DNA of 64,000 nucleotides, taken from the NCBI RefSeq assembly GCF_002775205.1, contig NC_036450.1, forward strand, positions 10,396,979-10,460,978, given 5' to 3'. Below the pieces are notes generated by a model, which was not told the origin of the DNA, did not search any database, and saw nothing but the letters and a program-made list of their open reading frames with translations. A program made the position numbers and the translations under genes. Source of the stretch: Xiphophorus maculatus (Eukaryota; Chordata; Actinopteri; Cyprinodontiformes; Poeciliidae). Below, one piece after another: positions 27,801 through 36,300 of this stretch (positions within the stretch are counted from its first letter, which is position 1; every line of letters starts with the position of its first letter).

Positions 27801-29593
27801 ACGTCATCTGTAAGGTGCACTGTCTCAACGCATTATGAGATCATAGTTCCCCTGCTAACATCAAGCTGTGCTTCGTTCCTTGCAGGATGGTGGGAGGTGG
27901 AGCATTTCAGCCATACTTACCAGACAAGGACTCCCTGCAGGGCTGGGTGGGCTCGGCATCATCAGGACATGATGGAAGTGTGCCAGGCTTGCACACAGCC
28001 CAGGAAGCCCTACTGACTCCGGTGTGTGATACGGGTTACTCTTATGTGCTGCGTGGGCACTTCCTGAAGGGCACGCAGCCTTTTGACAAGGGGCTGGGCT
28101 TCTCTCATCAGGAGACGGGCCAACAAGCTTGGGAGCAGGAGCAGAGGCGAGGCCAGGTCAGGTTGCAATGCCGACCACCCGCCGCTTCCTGCGCCTGGAG
28201 AGGGAAAACATCTTCATTTTGTTAACTTTTTTTTTTTTTTGAATACTCAAATTTATATCCAGCCATTTACTTTTTTCGAATCACAATCATCTGTACTTTT
28301 TAATCTTTTTAAACGACTCAGCAATCATCAGGACTGATGATTGGTCATTTTGATCAATTCGAAGACCCAGACTAAAAGGATTTTTTCAAACGAAAAAATT
28401 GTTTATCATTAATTTTTCCGATTCAAGAAAGCATCTCAAGCATTCAAAGCTGATATAAATCATTATTTGATTGTATTTTATTATCTTTTCTTTGTTCAGA
28501 AAGAAGAGAAGGCGGACTTCTCTGCTGAGGGAAAATTTGTTGAAGAACGCGGAATTGCGCTCTCTAGAAAAGTAAGATGACTGTTTGTTTCACATTTTCC
28601 ATGAGTCACACATGAATTTTCAGCTTCATGTATGTTATTATTTTCATTCCACATAGAAAAATCATTAATTTAAAAGTAGCATATAGGATATTGGTCTGTT
28701 TTAAACAATGAAACAAATATTGCATTTGGACAGCATTTGTTTTCAAGGATATATTAACTACTTTAGGTTTTACGTTGCCAGATAAATATACAGTAGCCAG
28801 TGGATGGATAGGCTTAGTCTCTGAACTAAATACTTGCAGGCCTTTTTATTAATTCTTTCAGAAATATACAGGCAACTATTTCATTACCTCTAGTGTGTTT
28901 TTGTGTGCACAAACGCTTGTCAACAATACAGTTTAATTTCTAAGATTTTCTAAACGTTGCAGGACCTTGTTGCGTAGAAAAATATGATCAATGCTTCAGT
29001 AGCATTTACCAGCTGAGCAAAATGAATGAGAATGAGTTGTAACGATGTTGTAAAATAGATTAAATGTGATTGCATAAGAGACTTATTTTATCTCACAGCA
29101 CAGTAAAAACATGGTGGATTTGCTCAAGGTTATCGCGATACCAAAATCTCACGCTACCCACACCATCACACAAAGACTACAAGTCTGAACTCACATCTTG
29201 TCATTGTAGATCAGCTACTTAGAGTGAAACACACAGAAGATCATACATAGAAGCCACAAGGATTTTGGTTCATGGTGGTTTAAGGAATTTTGTACAGTTA
29301 AATGGAAAAAAAAAACAACTATGACTCAGATCATTCAAAGAATGAGAAATTTCATATGGAACAAAAGACAAAATGAGTTAATTTGGTGTCTGATTTGGTT
29401 GGTTGACTGCTAAAGCCCTTTGAGACCCTGAACATGTGAGCCATAGTTAGTTTCCTACTTTGGTTTCAGCACTTAACTGGTCCAAGTGTTGTCTCCTTCC
29501 TTCCTCCTGCCCTCCTTGCTCCAGGTGGGGATGGATGTAAGAAAGGGTGCTCAGTCATTGCAGCGCACCAGTCTCCGGAGAGTTAAACACTGA
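792..29593 (+). CDS. ank1: Ankyrin-1 (erythrocyte-type ankyrin), 5'-partial, 29 exons
   Basis: Ankyrins anchor membrane proteins (anion exchanger, channels) to the spectrin skeleton. Exons: 792-890, 1081-1278, 1384-1482, 1662-1760, 1954-2151, 2264-2362, 3378-3476, 3571-3669, 3804-3896, 4072-4144, 6099-6222, 6749-6812, 7030-7142, 7237-7461, 9143-9297, 9507-9718, 10761-10965, 11063-11159, 11285-11513, 11693-11821, 14033-14152, 14783-14867, 16968-17042, 17285-17416, 17679-17837, 27153-27798, 27886-28156, 28500-28571, 29525-29593. They sum to 4338 nt (1445 residues plus TGA), every phase joins and no stop interrupts. Ankyrin-1 rather than ankyrin-2/3 is supported by [11 protein letters not shown] in the repeats, [12 protein letters not shown] in the death domain and the terminal RKGAQ...SLRR segment, which matches a human ANK1 C-terminus from memory. 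There is no giant axonal-type exon. The human protein is about 1880 residues, so the start and about half of the 24 repeats lie left of the window. Confidence 0.93.
3234..3264. repeat. Intronic hairpin, 12-bp perfect arms
   Basis: ACACACCTTCTT at 3234-3245 and its exact reverse complement at 3253-3264 flank a 7-nt loop, 114 nt upstream of the exon starting at 3378. Function unknown; it could be the residue of a small inverted-repeat element. Confidence 0.8.
4145..6098. other. Large ank1 intron, nothing coding recognised
   Basis: A 2.0-kb intron between exons 10 and 11, T-rich on the sense strand. Open frames of 120-170 codons around 4712-5262 are Phe/Cys/Ser-rich translations of pyrimidine-rich DNA and show no domain. 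No RNA gene or repeat array was recognised. Confidence 0.7.
7999..8187. repeat. Palindrome cluster with 21-bp tandem repeats
   Basis: Within 190 bp of ank1 intron 14 there are three successive inverted repeats and one tandem repeat. First: 18-bp perfect arms at 7999-8016 and 8021-8038 around a 4-nt loop. Second: 9-bp arms TGACTTCAC/GTGAAGTCA at 8051-8059 and 8066-8074. Third: an imperfect pair around GTCTTC...GAAGAC at about 8080-8118. Then three near-identical copies of a 21-bp unit (CTATATCTAATATAG-TGTTT) at 8126-8146, 8147-8167 and 8168-8187. The whole resembles a foldback or MITE-type insertion, but no target-site duplication was identified. Confidence 0.8.
11822..14032. other. Large ank1 intron with pyrimidine-rich 3' half
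   Basis: A 2.2-kb intron between exons 20 and 21. Its distal part (about 13430-14030) is strongly CT-rich (many TCTCTT/TGTCTG steps) leading into the acceptor before 14033. No coding feature was recognised. Confidence 0.7.
14868..16967. other. Large ank1 intron, includes a GC-richer unassigned island
   Basis: A 2.1-kb intron between exons 22 and 23. The part at about 14880-15360 is visibly less AT-rich than its surroundings and carries overlapping short open frames on both strands, but none resembles a known protein and no splice pair joins them in phase with ank1. It may be an old transposon fragment; I cannot assign it. Confidence 0.5.
16968..17837 (+). other. ank1: ank1 death domain exons
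   Basis: Three exons (16968-17042, 17285-17416, 17679-17837), all entered and left in phase 1, encode residues about 972-1093. They include the six-helix death-domain core: [20 protein letters not shown], then [20 protein letters not shown], then [16 protein letters not shown]. All exons being phase 1 means the domain could be skipped or shuffled as a unit. In ankyrins the domain folds against the ZU5-UPA module; it is not known to act in apoptosis there. Confidence 0.9.
17145..17198. repeat. Nested intronic inverted repeat
   Basis: An inner perfect hairpin (GTAAACTGTAAG at 17153-17164, loop AGAG, complement at 17169-17180) is bracketed by a second pair, CAGGTTAT at 17145-17152 and ATAACCTG at 17191-17198. 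It sits in the short intron between two death-domain exons. Confidence 0.8.
18475..18512. repeat. (GAT)n trinucleotide microsatellite
   Basis: An interrupted run of ATG/GAT triplets (…atgatgatgatgatgatg, then ttgatgacgatgatg) in the large ank1 intron. It is likely polymorphic in length. Confidence 0.85.
18745..19735 (+). mobile_element. Decayed Tc1/mariner-like DNA transposon
   Basis: The segment reads as an old, heavily mutated copy of a teleost Tc1-like element. It starts with the typical end sequence (…cacatacttcagtgtat…agggatcttatgtgacagaccaac), has an ACAAATAAAAGTCTGAAAA stretch, and later contains fragments matching transposase coding DNA as I know it from fish, notably GAAAACCTGTTAGAGGCTGC around 19451 and the downstream GAGACTGGAGTGGAG. 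No full transposase frame survives; only a 68-codon open stretch (19298-19504) remains. Identification is from memory of the family, supported by a second copy of the end sequence at about 32020-32190. Confidence 0.65.
27153..29593 (+). other. ank1: ank1 divergent C-terminal regulatory region
   Basis: Four exons encode residues about 1094-1445. The first 75 or so residues of the 646-bp exon are conserved ([31 protein letters not shown]). After that the exon is low-complexity: a Glu run around 27478-27525, then Gly-rich sequence. The following exons 27886-28156 and 28500-28571 have no obvious counterpart in the human regulatory domain that I can recall. The last exon (22 codons) resumes similarity with [17 protein letters not shown], corresponding to the RKGAQIVKRASLK end of some human ANK1 isoforms. 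The segment that in human muscle ankyrin binds obscurin (NIPGEQVTEEQ) was not found, so an alternative exon may exist or the segment may be lost. Confidence 0.75.
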
Positions 29594-30110
29594 AATACAA
29601 ATACTGCCCGGTCCTTCAGGTACGGGACAACAAAACAAGCACTTGTGCATCCCAGTGCTTGGACAATAACCTGTGTGGTGACTGCTACCAATCTGATAGA
29701 GCCTAATAGTTTCTTACACCAACTTTGTTTGTATTTATTTATTTTTGTTTGTTTGGTTTTTTTGTTGTTGTTGTTGTTACTCCAAGTGAGAATCCCTTTT
29801 TGTAATGCTTTGAGGGAAAATGTTTGGTTGTTGTGTAAAATGCACAGTCTGCAATTATTTGACAGTAATTTAAATTTTATACTAAACAAATGAAATACAA
29901 AGACAGGAAGGTTTTCCTTTTTATTTGAAATATAAGTGGTTAATTCTATGTGATTGCCACGAACATGCTTCAGAAATGACGGATTACTACTTTTTGAATC
30001 AACGTTAGGAAATAAAGTAGAGGGGAAATAAAGTTGTTTTAAGCCTAGAAAAACATACTATAGCTGAAGCATAGGAAGAAAAGAAGTTAAGAAATAAAAT
30101 AAACAACTAA
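29594..30110 (+). other. ank1: ank1 3' UTR with clustered poly(A) signals
   Basis: Directly after the TGA at 29591-29593. Four AATAAA hexamers lie at 30011-30016, 30027-30032, 30093-30098 and 30098-30103, about 420-510 nt after the stop, giving a plausible cleavage zone. A longer 3' UTR cannot be excluded because AT-rich sequence continues. Confidence 0.5.
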
Positions 30111-32019
30111 GTAAGCTTAAATCTGAGTATGGAAAATTATAGCATTTAGAAATGGAAATATTGTGGGAAACCTACAAAAGAAACTGCTGTGTTTTTATTT
30201 TGACTGTTCCTGTGAACAAACTAGCACTGGTGGCAGCCTACATTCTTTTATGGAGTAGCCATACTATGGTTAATATGTGGGTGGCACTACTACCACCTAC
30301 TGTCAACTCTAGTGGTATTTGTCAATGAATATATTCAGATTCTTTCATTTTGAAATTCATTGCTGCAAATTTAGCAAATCCATCTATATAAACGTCCCGC
30401 TTTTCCTGTTTTCTGTGTTTCCGTGTTTTCAAATCATGACATTTAACAGCATTTTACACAGCTTCCCAGCCTTTTCGAAAACTCGATTATATCATTGTCT
30501 ACGCTTTCATCATAAAATTTTAGAAGGCCAAAATAATTTTGTATGCATATTAAATCCGTTTTTATATTTCTATTGTTTTTTGGGGGTTTTTTTTCCAGGA
30601 CCGGAAACCCACTGCCAAAACACCCACCACAAAAACACGACCGGAACGAAGATGGAAATGAAGAAGAAGAAGAAGAAGTGGGGAGGAAGTGGAGAAAACA
30701 TACCAGGACAACCAGAAACATCCTCAACCTGTGATCATGAAGCGCCACCAAACAAAAGAAGACAAGAACAAAAAGAGGAGTTGAACTTGTAGTTTTATAA
30801 CATTTGTAAAGAAAAATATAACTAAACAGAGGCATGGTAATTCATTTTTATACAAAAAAAAAACTATAAATGTTCGTAAAACAACTAAGAAAAAAAGCAA
30901 CAAAGTGCTTCCTGTGAACTGTAATCGCATGATAACTGCTGGTGCATGCCCTTTGACCTTTTGAACTGTCATTATCTACAAACTGAAGGAGTAAAAACTG
31001 AAGGTACAGGGGCCGACCCGTGCATGGGTCATAGGTCTTTTTAAAGGACCTCATCCCCACTAACTGGAGTCGTTTGTCAGCAAGTTGAGTCCGTTAACAC
31101 TGCAGCCAAAAAAAAACAACATACAACTCCCTCAAAGGATGGCTGTATATGCAGCAAAGCCTCTGCTGAGCCAATGCTTCTGTCATCGGACCCTTTCTCC
31201 TCTTATTCTTAATGTGATATATGCACTCTATGCTCTGTGGACATGTGTGTGCGCGTGTGTGTTTAAATTGCTCTGCCGCATGTGTTACCTTGCTTCGAGC
31301 TCTGCGTTGAGCCTCGCCTGCCCTCCCCTGATTGGCTTGTTGTCTCTGTGATGTCACGGCGTGCTCGACCTCTGCAAAGAGAAAGCCGCTGGCTCTTCCA
31401 CGCTTGTGAGTTCTCGTCTGCGTGTATCTACGTTTTTATTTAGATTTATCCTTAAACGAGCTCGCTTCCTCTTCAGTATATGTCCGCTTTGGTTCTCCAC
31501 TTTGTTTGACTTTGGCAGAGAACTGAATCTCTTCAATTCCCTCGTGTCTTCAGGAGTAATGTGTTTTAAAGACATGGGAATGTTTTTCTTGGAAATGAGT
31601 TGGTTGCTTGGCGGCATTGCACAGCAGCTCTATGATAAATATCTTGACTTTTTTCTTCCTTATGAGCTTTCTCTGGTTTTTTGTGGTAGCATATCTCATT
31701 TTGAGCCATCTTTATTGGTAGCCCTCGTTTATATGCAGTAAAAATCGCAGGTCTCTTCTATCCATTTTACTTCTCTGCTCCATCTTTTTTTTATCCGTTT
31801 GTGTCAGCTGCGGCATCTTGCTGTCAAATATTTATTTATCCATTCAATACAAAAGACATAGAAAGAAGAAATACTGAAGAAGTTGACTTTTAAGACATTG
31901 TTTGGAAAATTCCTGGCAAGTGTGAAGTTGCAGGTGACAAAATGTAACGCATGGACAGAGAGGTAGCACTGTGACTGTCCGGTTATCACTGACCCCGGAC
32001 TCGTGAACTTTCTATATGT

Positions 32020-32190
32020 GGCTTGCAAAGGTATTTATACTTTGTGAACATTTTCTCATTTTAGAACAAACTTCAATGCATTGTATTGAGATTTTATGTA
32101 ATGGTGAAACAGAAGGTATTGCATAATTGTGAGGTAAAAGGATAAGTATATGTTGTTGTTAATGTTTTATTACAAATAAAAAAAAGTATA
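32020..32190 (+). mobile_element. Tc1-like transposon end fragment
   Basis: The stretch (cttgcaaaggtatttatac…acttcaatgcattgtattgagattttatgtaatgg…gcataattgtgaggt…acaaataaaa) is homologous to the first 180 bp of the remnant at 18745 and to the generic end of the same fish Tc1-like family. The transposase part is absent, so this is a solo end or a non-autonomous derivative. Confidence 0.6.
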
Positions 32191-33301
32191 GGATGCATTT
32201 TCAACAGCAACCCTGCAATTACAAGTTGCACACATTGTTTTCTTTGTAATAAGTTTTCCTATTTAAAGACACCATTTTTCATTTAAAGCGCCCCCCATGA
32301 GCTTGTTGTTGTGTCATGCTCTTTCCATCAACAAATGACAAAAACAGTGCTATATGTGTCAGAATACATCCCCAAAATATATACTGACGTTTGTGGTTGT
32401 CACATGACAAAATGTGAAGATGTTCTATATAAATACCGTTGCAAACCTCTGTACATTCAGATATAGAACATGAAAAAGCACATAAACAAACAAAATAAAC
32501 ATATGGTTGAAAGATCAGAATGTCAGACAGCTTTGCCACAGCAATAATACCTAACAAAAAGAAAAGATGGATTGATTGTCCAGCACTTATGATCTGTGAT
32601 GTTTTTTTTTATTATAGTTATTCATTGTTTAAAGCACTAACATAGAAAATCTAATTTCGCTTAAGTTATTTTTAAAAAGTTTGTTTGTTGAGATGGAGTC
32701 ACCCAAAATCAGTTTTGCTTTCACTGAGTTATTAAGGCTATTAGTGTTTCACACGTTAAAAAAAAAAAATCAAGCTTACATTACTGAAAGTCATGTATCT
32801 TTCAACACTTTATGCAGAAACCGGACAGCAGCATTATGTAGACTTTGTATCACAGTAGCACACATTTCTGGAGCGTCTCAACACTATTTTATCCCACAAG
32901 TACTGTAACTGCTACTGTAGCCTGAATGAGTGCAGCACAGAATGAATGCACATATTTTTCATATGCTCTCCATGCAAGCAACCTTCATCAGATAATAGCA
33001 CATGTTTTATAACTTATCACATTTTACACTCAGGTTTTCTTTTTTTGTTCTGCTATGTAAAATGAAAATGGGGTTGAAATACGGATCGCTCGATGGAAAA
33101 TGAGGATGAGTAGGCAGGAGTACCGGAAACGAGGGTTGTGAATTTTGTAGTCCTTTTGAAGAGCGAAATCTATGTATTTTTATTATTGTTATTAGTATTT
33201 TGGGGGACCGCATGAAACAGAAAGGTTTGTGTACAGATGTGTGTCAGATTCTGTTGATTCAAATGAGACCAAAAAGTACTTTTTAATGAGTCTGGATGAG
33301 T

Positions 33302-33415
33302 CCTCCTAACACATAAACATAAGCTTATGTTTATAAACTTATGTGTTATCCTAACACATAAGTTTATCCTACTAATGTGTTAGGATAAACATATAAGTAG
33401 TGTTTATCCTACTTC
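33302..33415. repeat. AT-rich multi-palindrome block
   Basis: An 18-bp perfect palindrome (AAACATAAGCTTATGTTT, 33315-33332) is followed after 2 nt by a hairpin with 14-bp perfect arms (33335-33348 and 33352-33365, 3-nt loop). TAACACATAA and GGATAAAC motifs recur on both strands as far as about 33415, so the block can fold in several alternative ways. Confidence 0.85.
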
Positions 33416-36093
33416 ATTTTAACACCTGACAAACAAAACCTAACCAGAAGCACAGAGATGACTGCATTTATTTATTTGTTCATGTCTTTTTAGTTTTTTT
33501 ATGTTTGAATTGAAATCCAGCACTTTCTAAAATTACTGGCAGTAGCATAATCTTACACTGAAGACTGTAGAGAAATATAACTTTGGGGGAGGCAGAATTA
33601 ACCTGTGCCACAATTACTGGAACCTCTATCAATTAATATAGAAATAAAAATAAATTTTAAGCTAAGAACTGCTTCAATGAGTAGCCTTTTGGGGTTACTG
33701 TGTTTCCATAGCAACCACTGGAGGTTATCTACATACTAATGTGAGGTTTGGGGGAGGAATATCTTGTCAGTCCATCCGTCACAAACTTAAACATATAGAG
33801 TTTGCTAAGGTCTAATGTAACTTTAACTGATAAATGTAAATGGACTGCTCTTGCAGTCGCACTGACCACTGTTTCTCTTTTAACAGCACTGGAAATCTTG
33901 TTATAGGGCATTGCATCATCATCTCTCTAACTCTCTATTAGATTATGCTGCTGCAATAAAAGATTAATTTGTTTGAAAGACTTTTATGTATCTTTACCCA
34001 ATGAATGTGGAGAATGCTCCTTGGAAACATTGTACAATCTCACCAAATCAGCTTTATCTGAATGAAACAGGGCCCAGATTCTCGCAATCGTTCAGCTATA
34101 TTTTATTCACTAATTTTCAGAGTACAAATAATATCAGTCAGCTCTATGTTAGTCTGTACTCAAATGTAAAATATATTTTGTGTTGTACCTGTGTTAAAGT
34201 AGCACTACCACAAATATTCACTCTGTACTCCCACCATTTAGTGCTTTTATTGATAATGGTAGCTTTAAAAGGAAACCCTTCGACCTAATTCATAACGTGA
34301 GGCACAAAGCCAAAATTTGTAGATCAGTTTCACAGATTGTGTAAAATAATTTGTAACATTGTTTTTTGTTAGTTTTATTTTTAGGAGAGTTGAAACTGTC
34401 AGTTGTACATTTGAGAAGGTTGACAGCTGTAAAGTTATTTAGGGCAGTGGTTCCTAAACTGGAGGTCATGACCCTTCTGTGGGTGATGAAAGACCCTGCG
34501 GTGGGCTCTCAGTAGAATCTCCAAACATCAACTTAATTTTAAAAAGGAATGAGCCCAGCTTATTTTTGAAATACTTAAATAAAAACAGTACTCGGCTTGA
34601 GGCTAGCATATCTGTCATTACCCATGCCAGCCCCTAAGAGGTGAAAGGATACCATTGTTGTTGATAACCTGTAAGGTTTCACTAAAATAAGCAAAACTAA
34701 AATCTCAAAGATGTATGCATTTGATATTCCATTATTTTTGTATTGCATACCAGATTTTTGCTTCACATTCAGTGGCAGTTCTGGGATGGGTTTCAATCTG
34801 CAGCCAGCAAACATGCAGATCATTGATTTAAAACTCACATGACATGCTCTTCATTTTATTTTTTATTTTCAGAGAGCTTGTGGCGCCCATATTAAGAACC
34901 ACCACTCCTCAAATTTCTTATACTGGTCACTTATAAGAAAATATGTTAAACAATTTTCTTGTTCTTTAAATTTGTTTCAACTTTGAGAAGAACTCTCTTG
35001 TACTATGGTAAGCCTCCCTGCCACCATGTTTGTGTGTTTGGTGTGAAAGTGTGTGAGCATGACAACACCTGGTTCCAAACCTTGTCGAATCAGAAGAAGA
35101 AAGAAGACATTTCTACCAAGCATGTGAGTGAAGAGGGTGTGTAACCTACGACAATGTATTTTAAAATGAGTATTGTAAAATATTAACTGTTGCAAAGAAT
35201 AGAGATCACCTATACTCCTTTAGACTGGATACATGACAGTGTAAACGCAATATCATATAACTATCCTAAGGAATGCAACCGCGCACATGCACAAAAAAAG
35301 ATGGTTTTTATGAAAATGTATGTATAAATATATGACAAAATATATTTAATTAGAATGCTATGCACCCTCATAGAGTTGTTATGGATGTTCTTTAAGCATT
35401 ATCTAGTTTAGGCCGACACCCACATCATGGGGAATGTAGAGGCTTTGTAGCTATGACCATTTGTTTTCTTTTCTATTGTATTGTCCTGGAGAGGATAAAC
35501 AAACGTGAATATGTATACAAGCCTTTCGATCAAACATGAAGATATGTATAGATCATGTTACCCTGTACACCAGCTCTTACCATTTACAAGACTTAATAAA
35601 CAGAAAAGATGGGACATAACTTTGTGAGAGTTTCTTTTGTAGTTAAGTGCTTAATAATCATGTGTTTTAATATTGTTAATTGACAAAAGTTCTGGGGACT
35701 TATGTTAATTCAGTTGTGAATTTAAATCTTAAACAAATGTTTAAATGATCAAGATTAATACATTTTCAAGACTTGCAAATTGATGTTCCCAGATCTCTTG
35801 TATCAAATGTGCCCTGTTTTGCTAACAAGTATGGACAAAATATATGTATATATTTTTCTGAATGTGCAAGACATATGACAATTGGGATATACAGATGTAA
35901 TTAAAGTAAATTACATCTAATTATACATAATGGCATTATAAATTATTAATAAAAATACTTCCTTACCCTTGAGTCAAGTCACCATGATTCTCTAAAAAAC
36001 TAAAATTGGGTGCTTAATACAAATATTCATGTAACTTGTTAATTTTTTTCAACACATCAATGCTTAGCTGGTTTGACAGCCAGCAAAGGGAAA

Positions 36094-36218
36094 ACTACAT
36101 CTCCCAAGACCACCGTTTTCTGACGCCCCCTGTTTTCAGCCAATCAGCGCGCTGCGCTCACGTGATGTTTTGTAGGAATCCTGTCACTTGTTTAGAGTTT
36201 TTCCTCTCAACCACGTGG
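36094..36218 (+). promoter_or_regulatory. eif4ebp1: eif4ebp1 core promoter motifs
   Basis: Upstream of the ATG at 36301 lie a ZNF143/Staf-type element ACTACATCTCCCA (36094-36106), a CCAAT box (36140-36144) and two palindromic E-boxes, CACGTGA at 36159-36165 and CCACGTGG at 36211-36218. The segment is GC-richer than its flanks and has no TATA box, as expected for a housekeeping-type promoter. CACGTG sites are targets of MYC/MAX and TFE3/TFEB-class factors, which would fit a growth-control gene, but binding is inferred. Confidence 0.6.
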
Positions 36219-36300
36219 AGTGGCGGCTCTAATTCATTGAAATCAGAGGCTTTTACGTTATTATTACTGTGCGCGGCATCGACGCTGCCTCGTGTGTGAG

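Larger units (their letters stand above)
30110..36090. other. Intergenic region between ank1 and eif4ebp1
   Basis: About 6 kb without a recognised gene. It holds a Tc1-like end fragment (about 32020-32190), a palindromic block (33302-33415), a purine-rich open stretch after a good acceptor at 30599, and a GC-richer, promoter-like spot near 31320-31420. Open frames here (for example 31361-31741 on +, 30443-30835 on -) show no family resemblance. Confidence 0.6.

Noticed and set aside
28157..29524. Search for miR-486, which lies in the last part of ANK1 in mammals
   Set aside because: Reading both strands of the last introns and the downstream region, no sequence matching the mature miR-486 (beginning TCCTGTACTGAG) was seen. 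It may sit in the other ank1 copy or have been missed; a computed search would settle it.
31361..31741. 126-codon open frame in the intergenic region, tested as a small gene
   Set aside because: No signal of a known family and Phe-rich composition. The possible donor at 31407 would cut it, so I treat the spot only as a possible non-coding exon.
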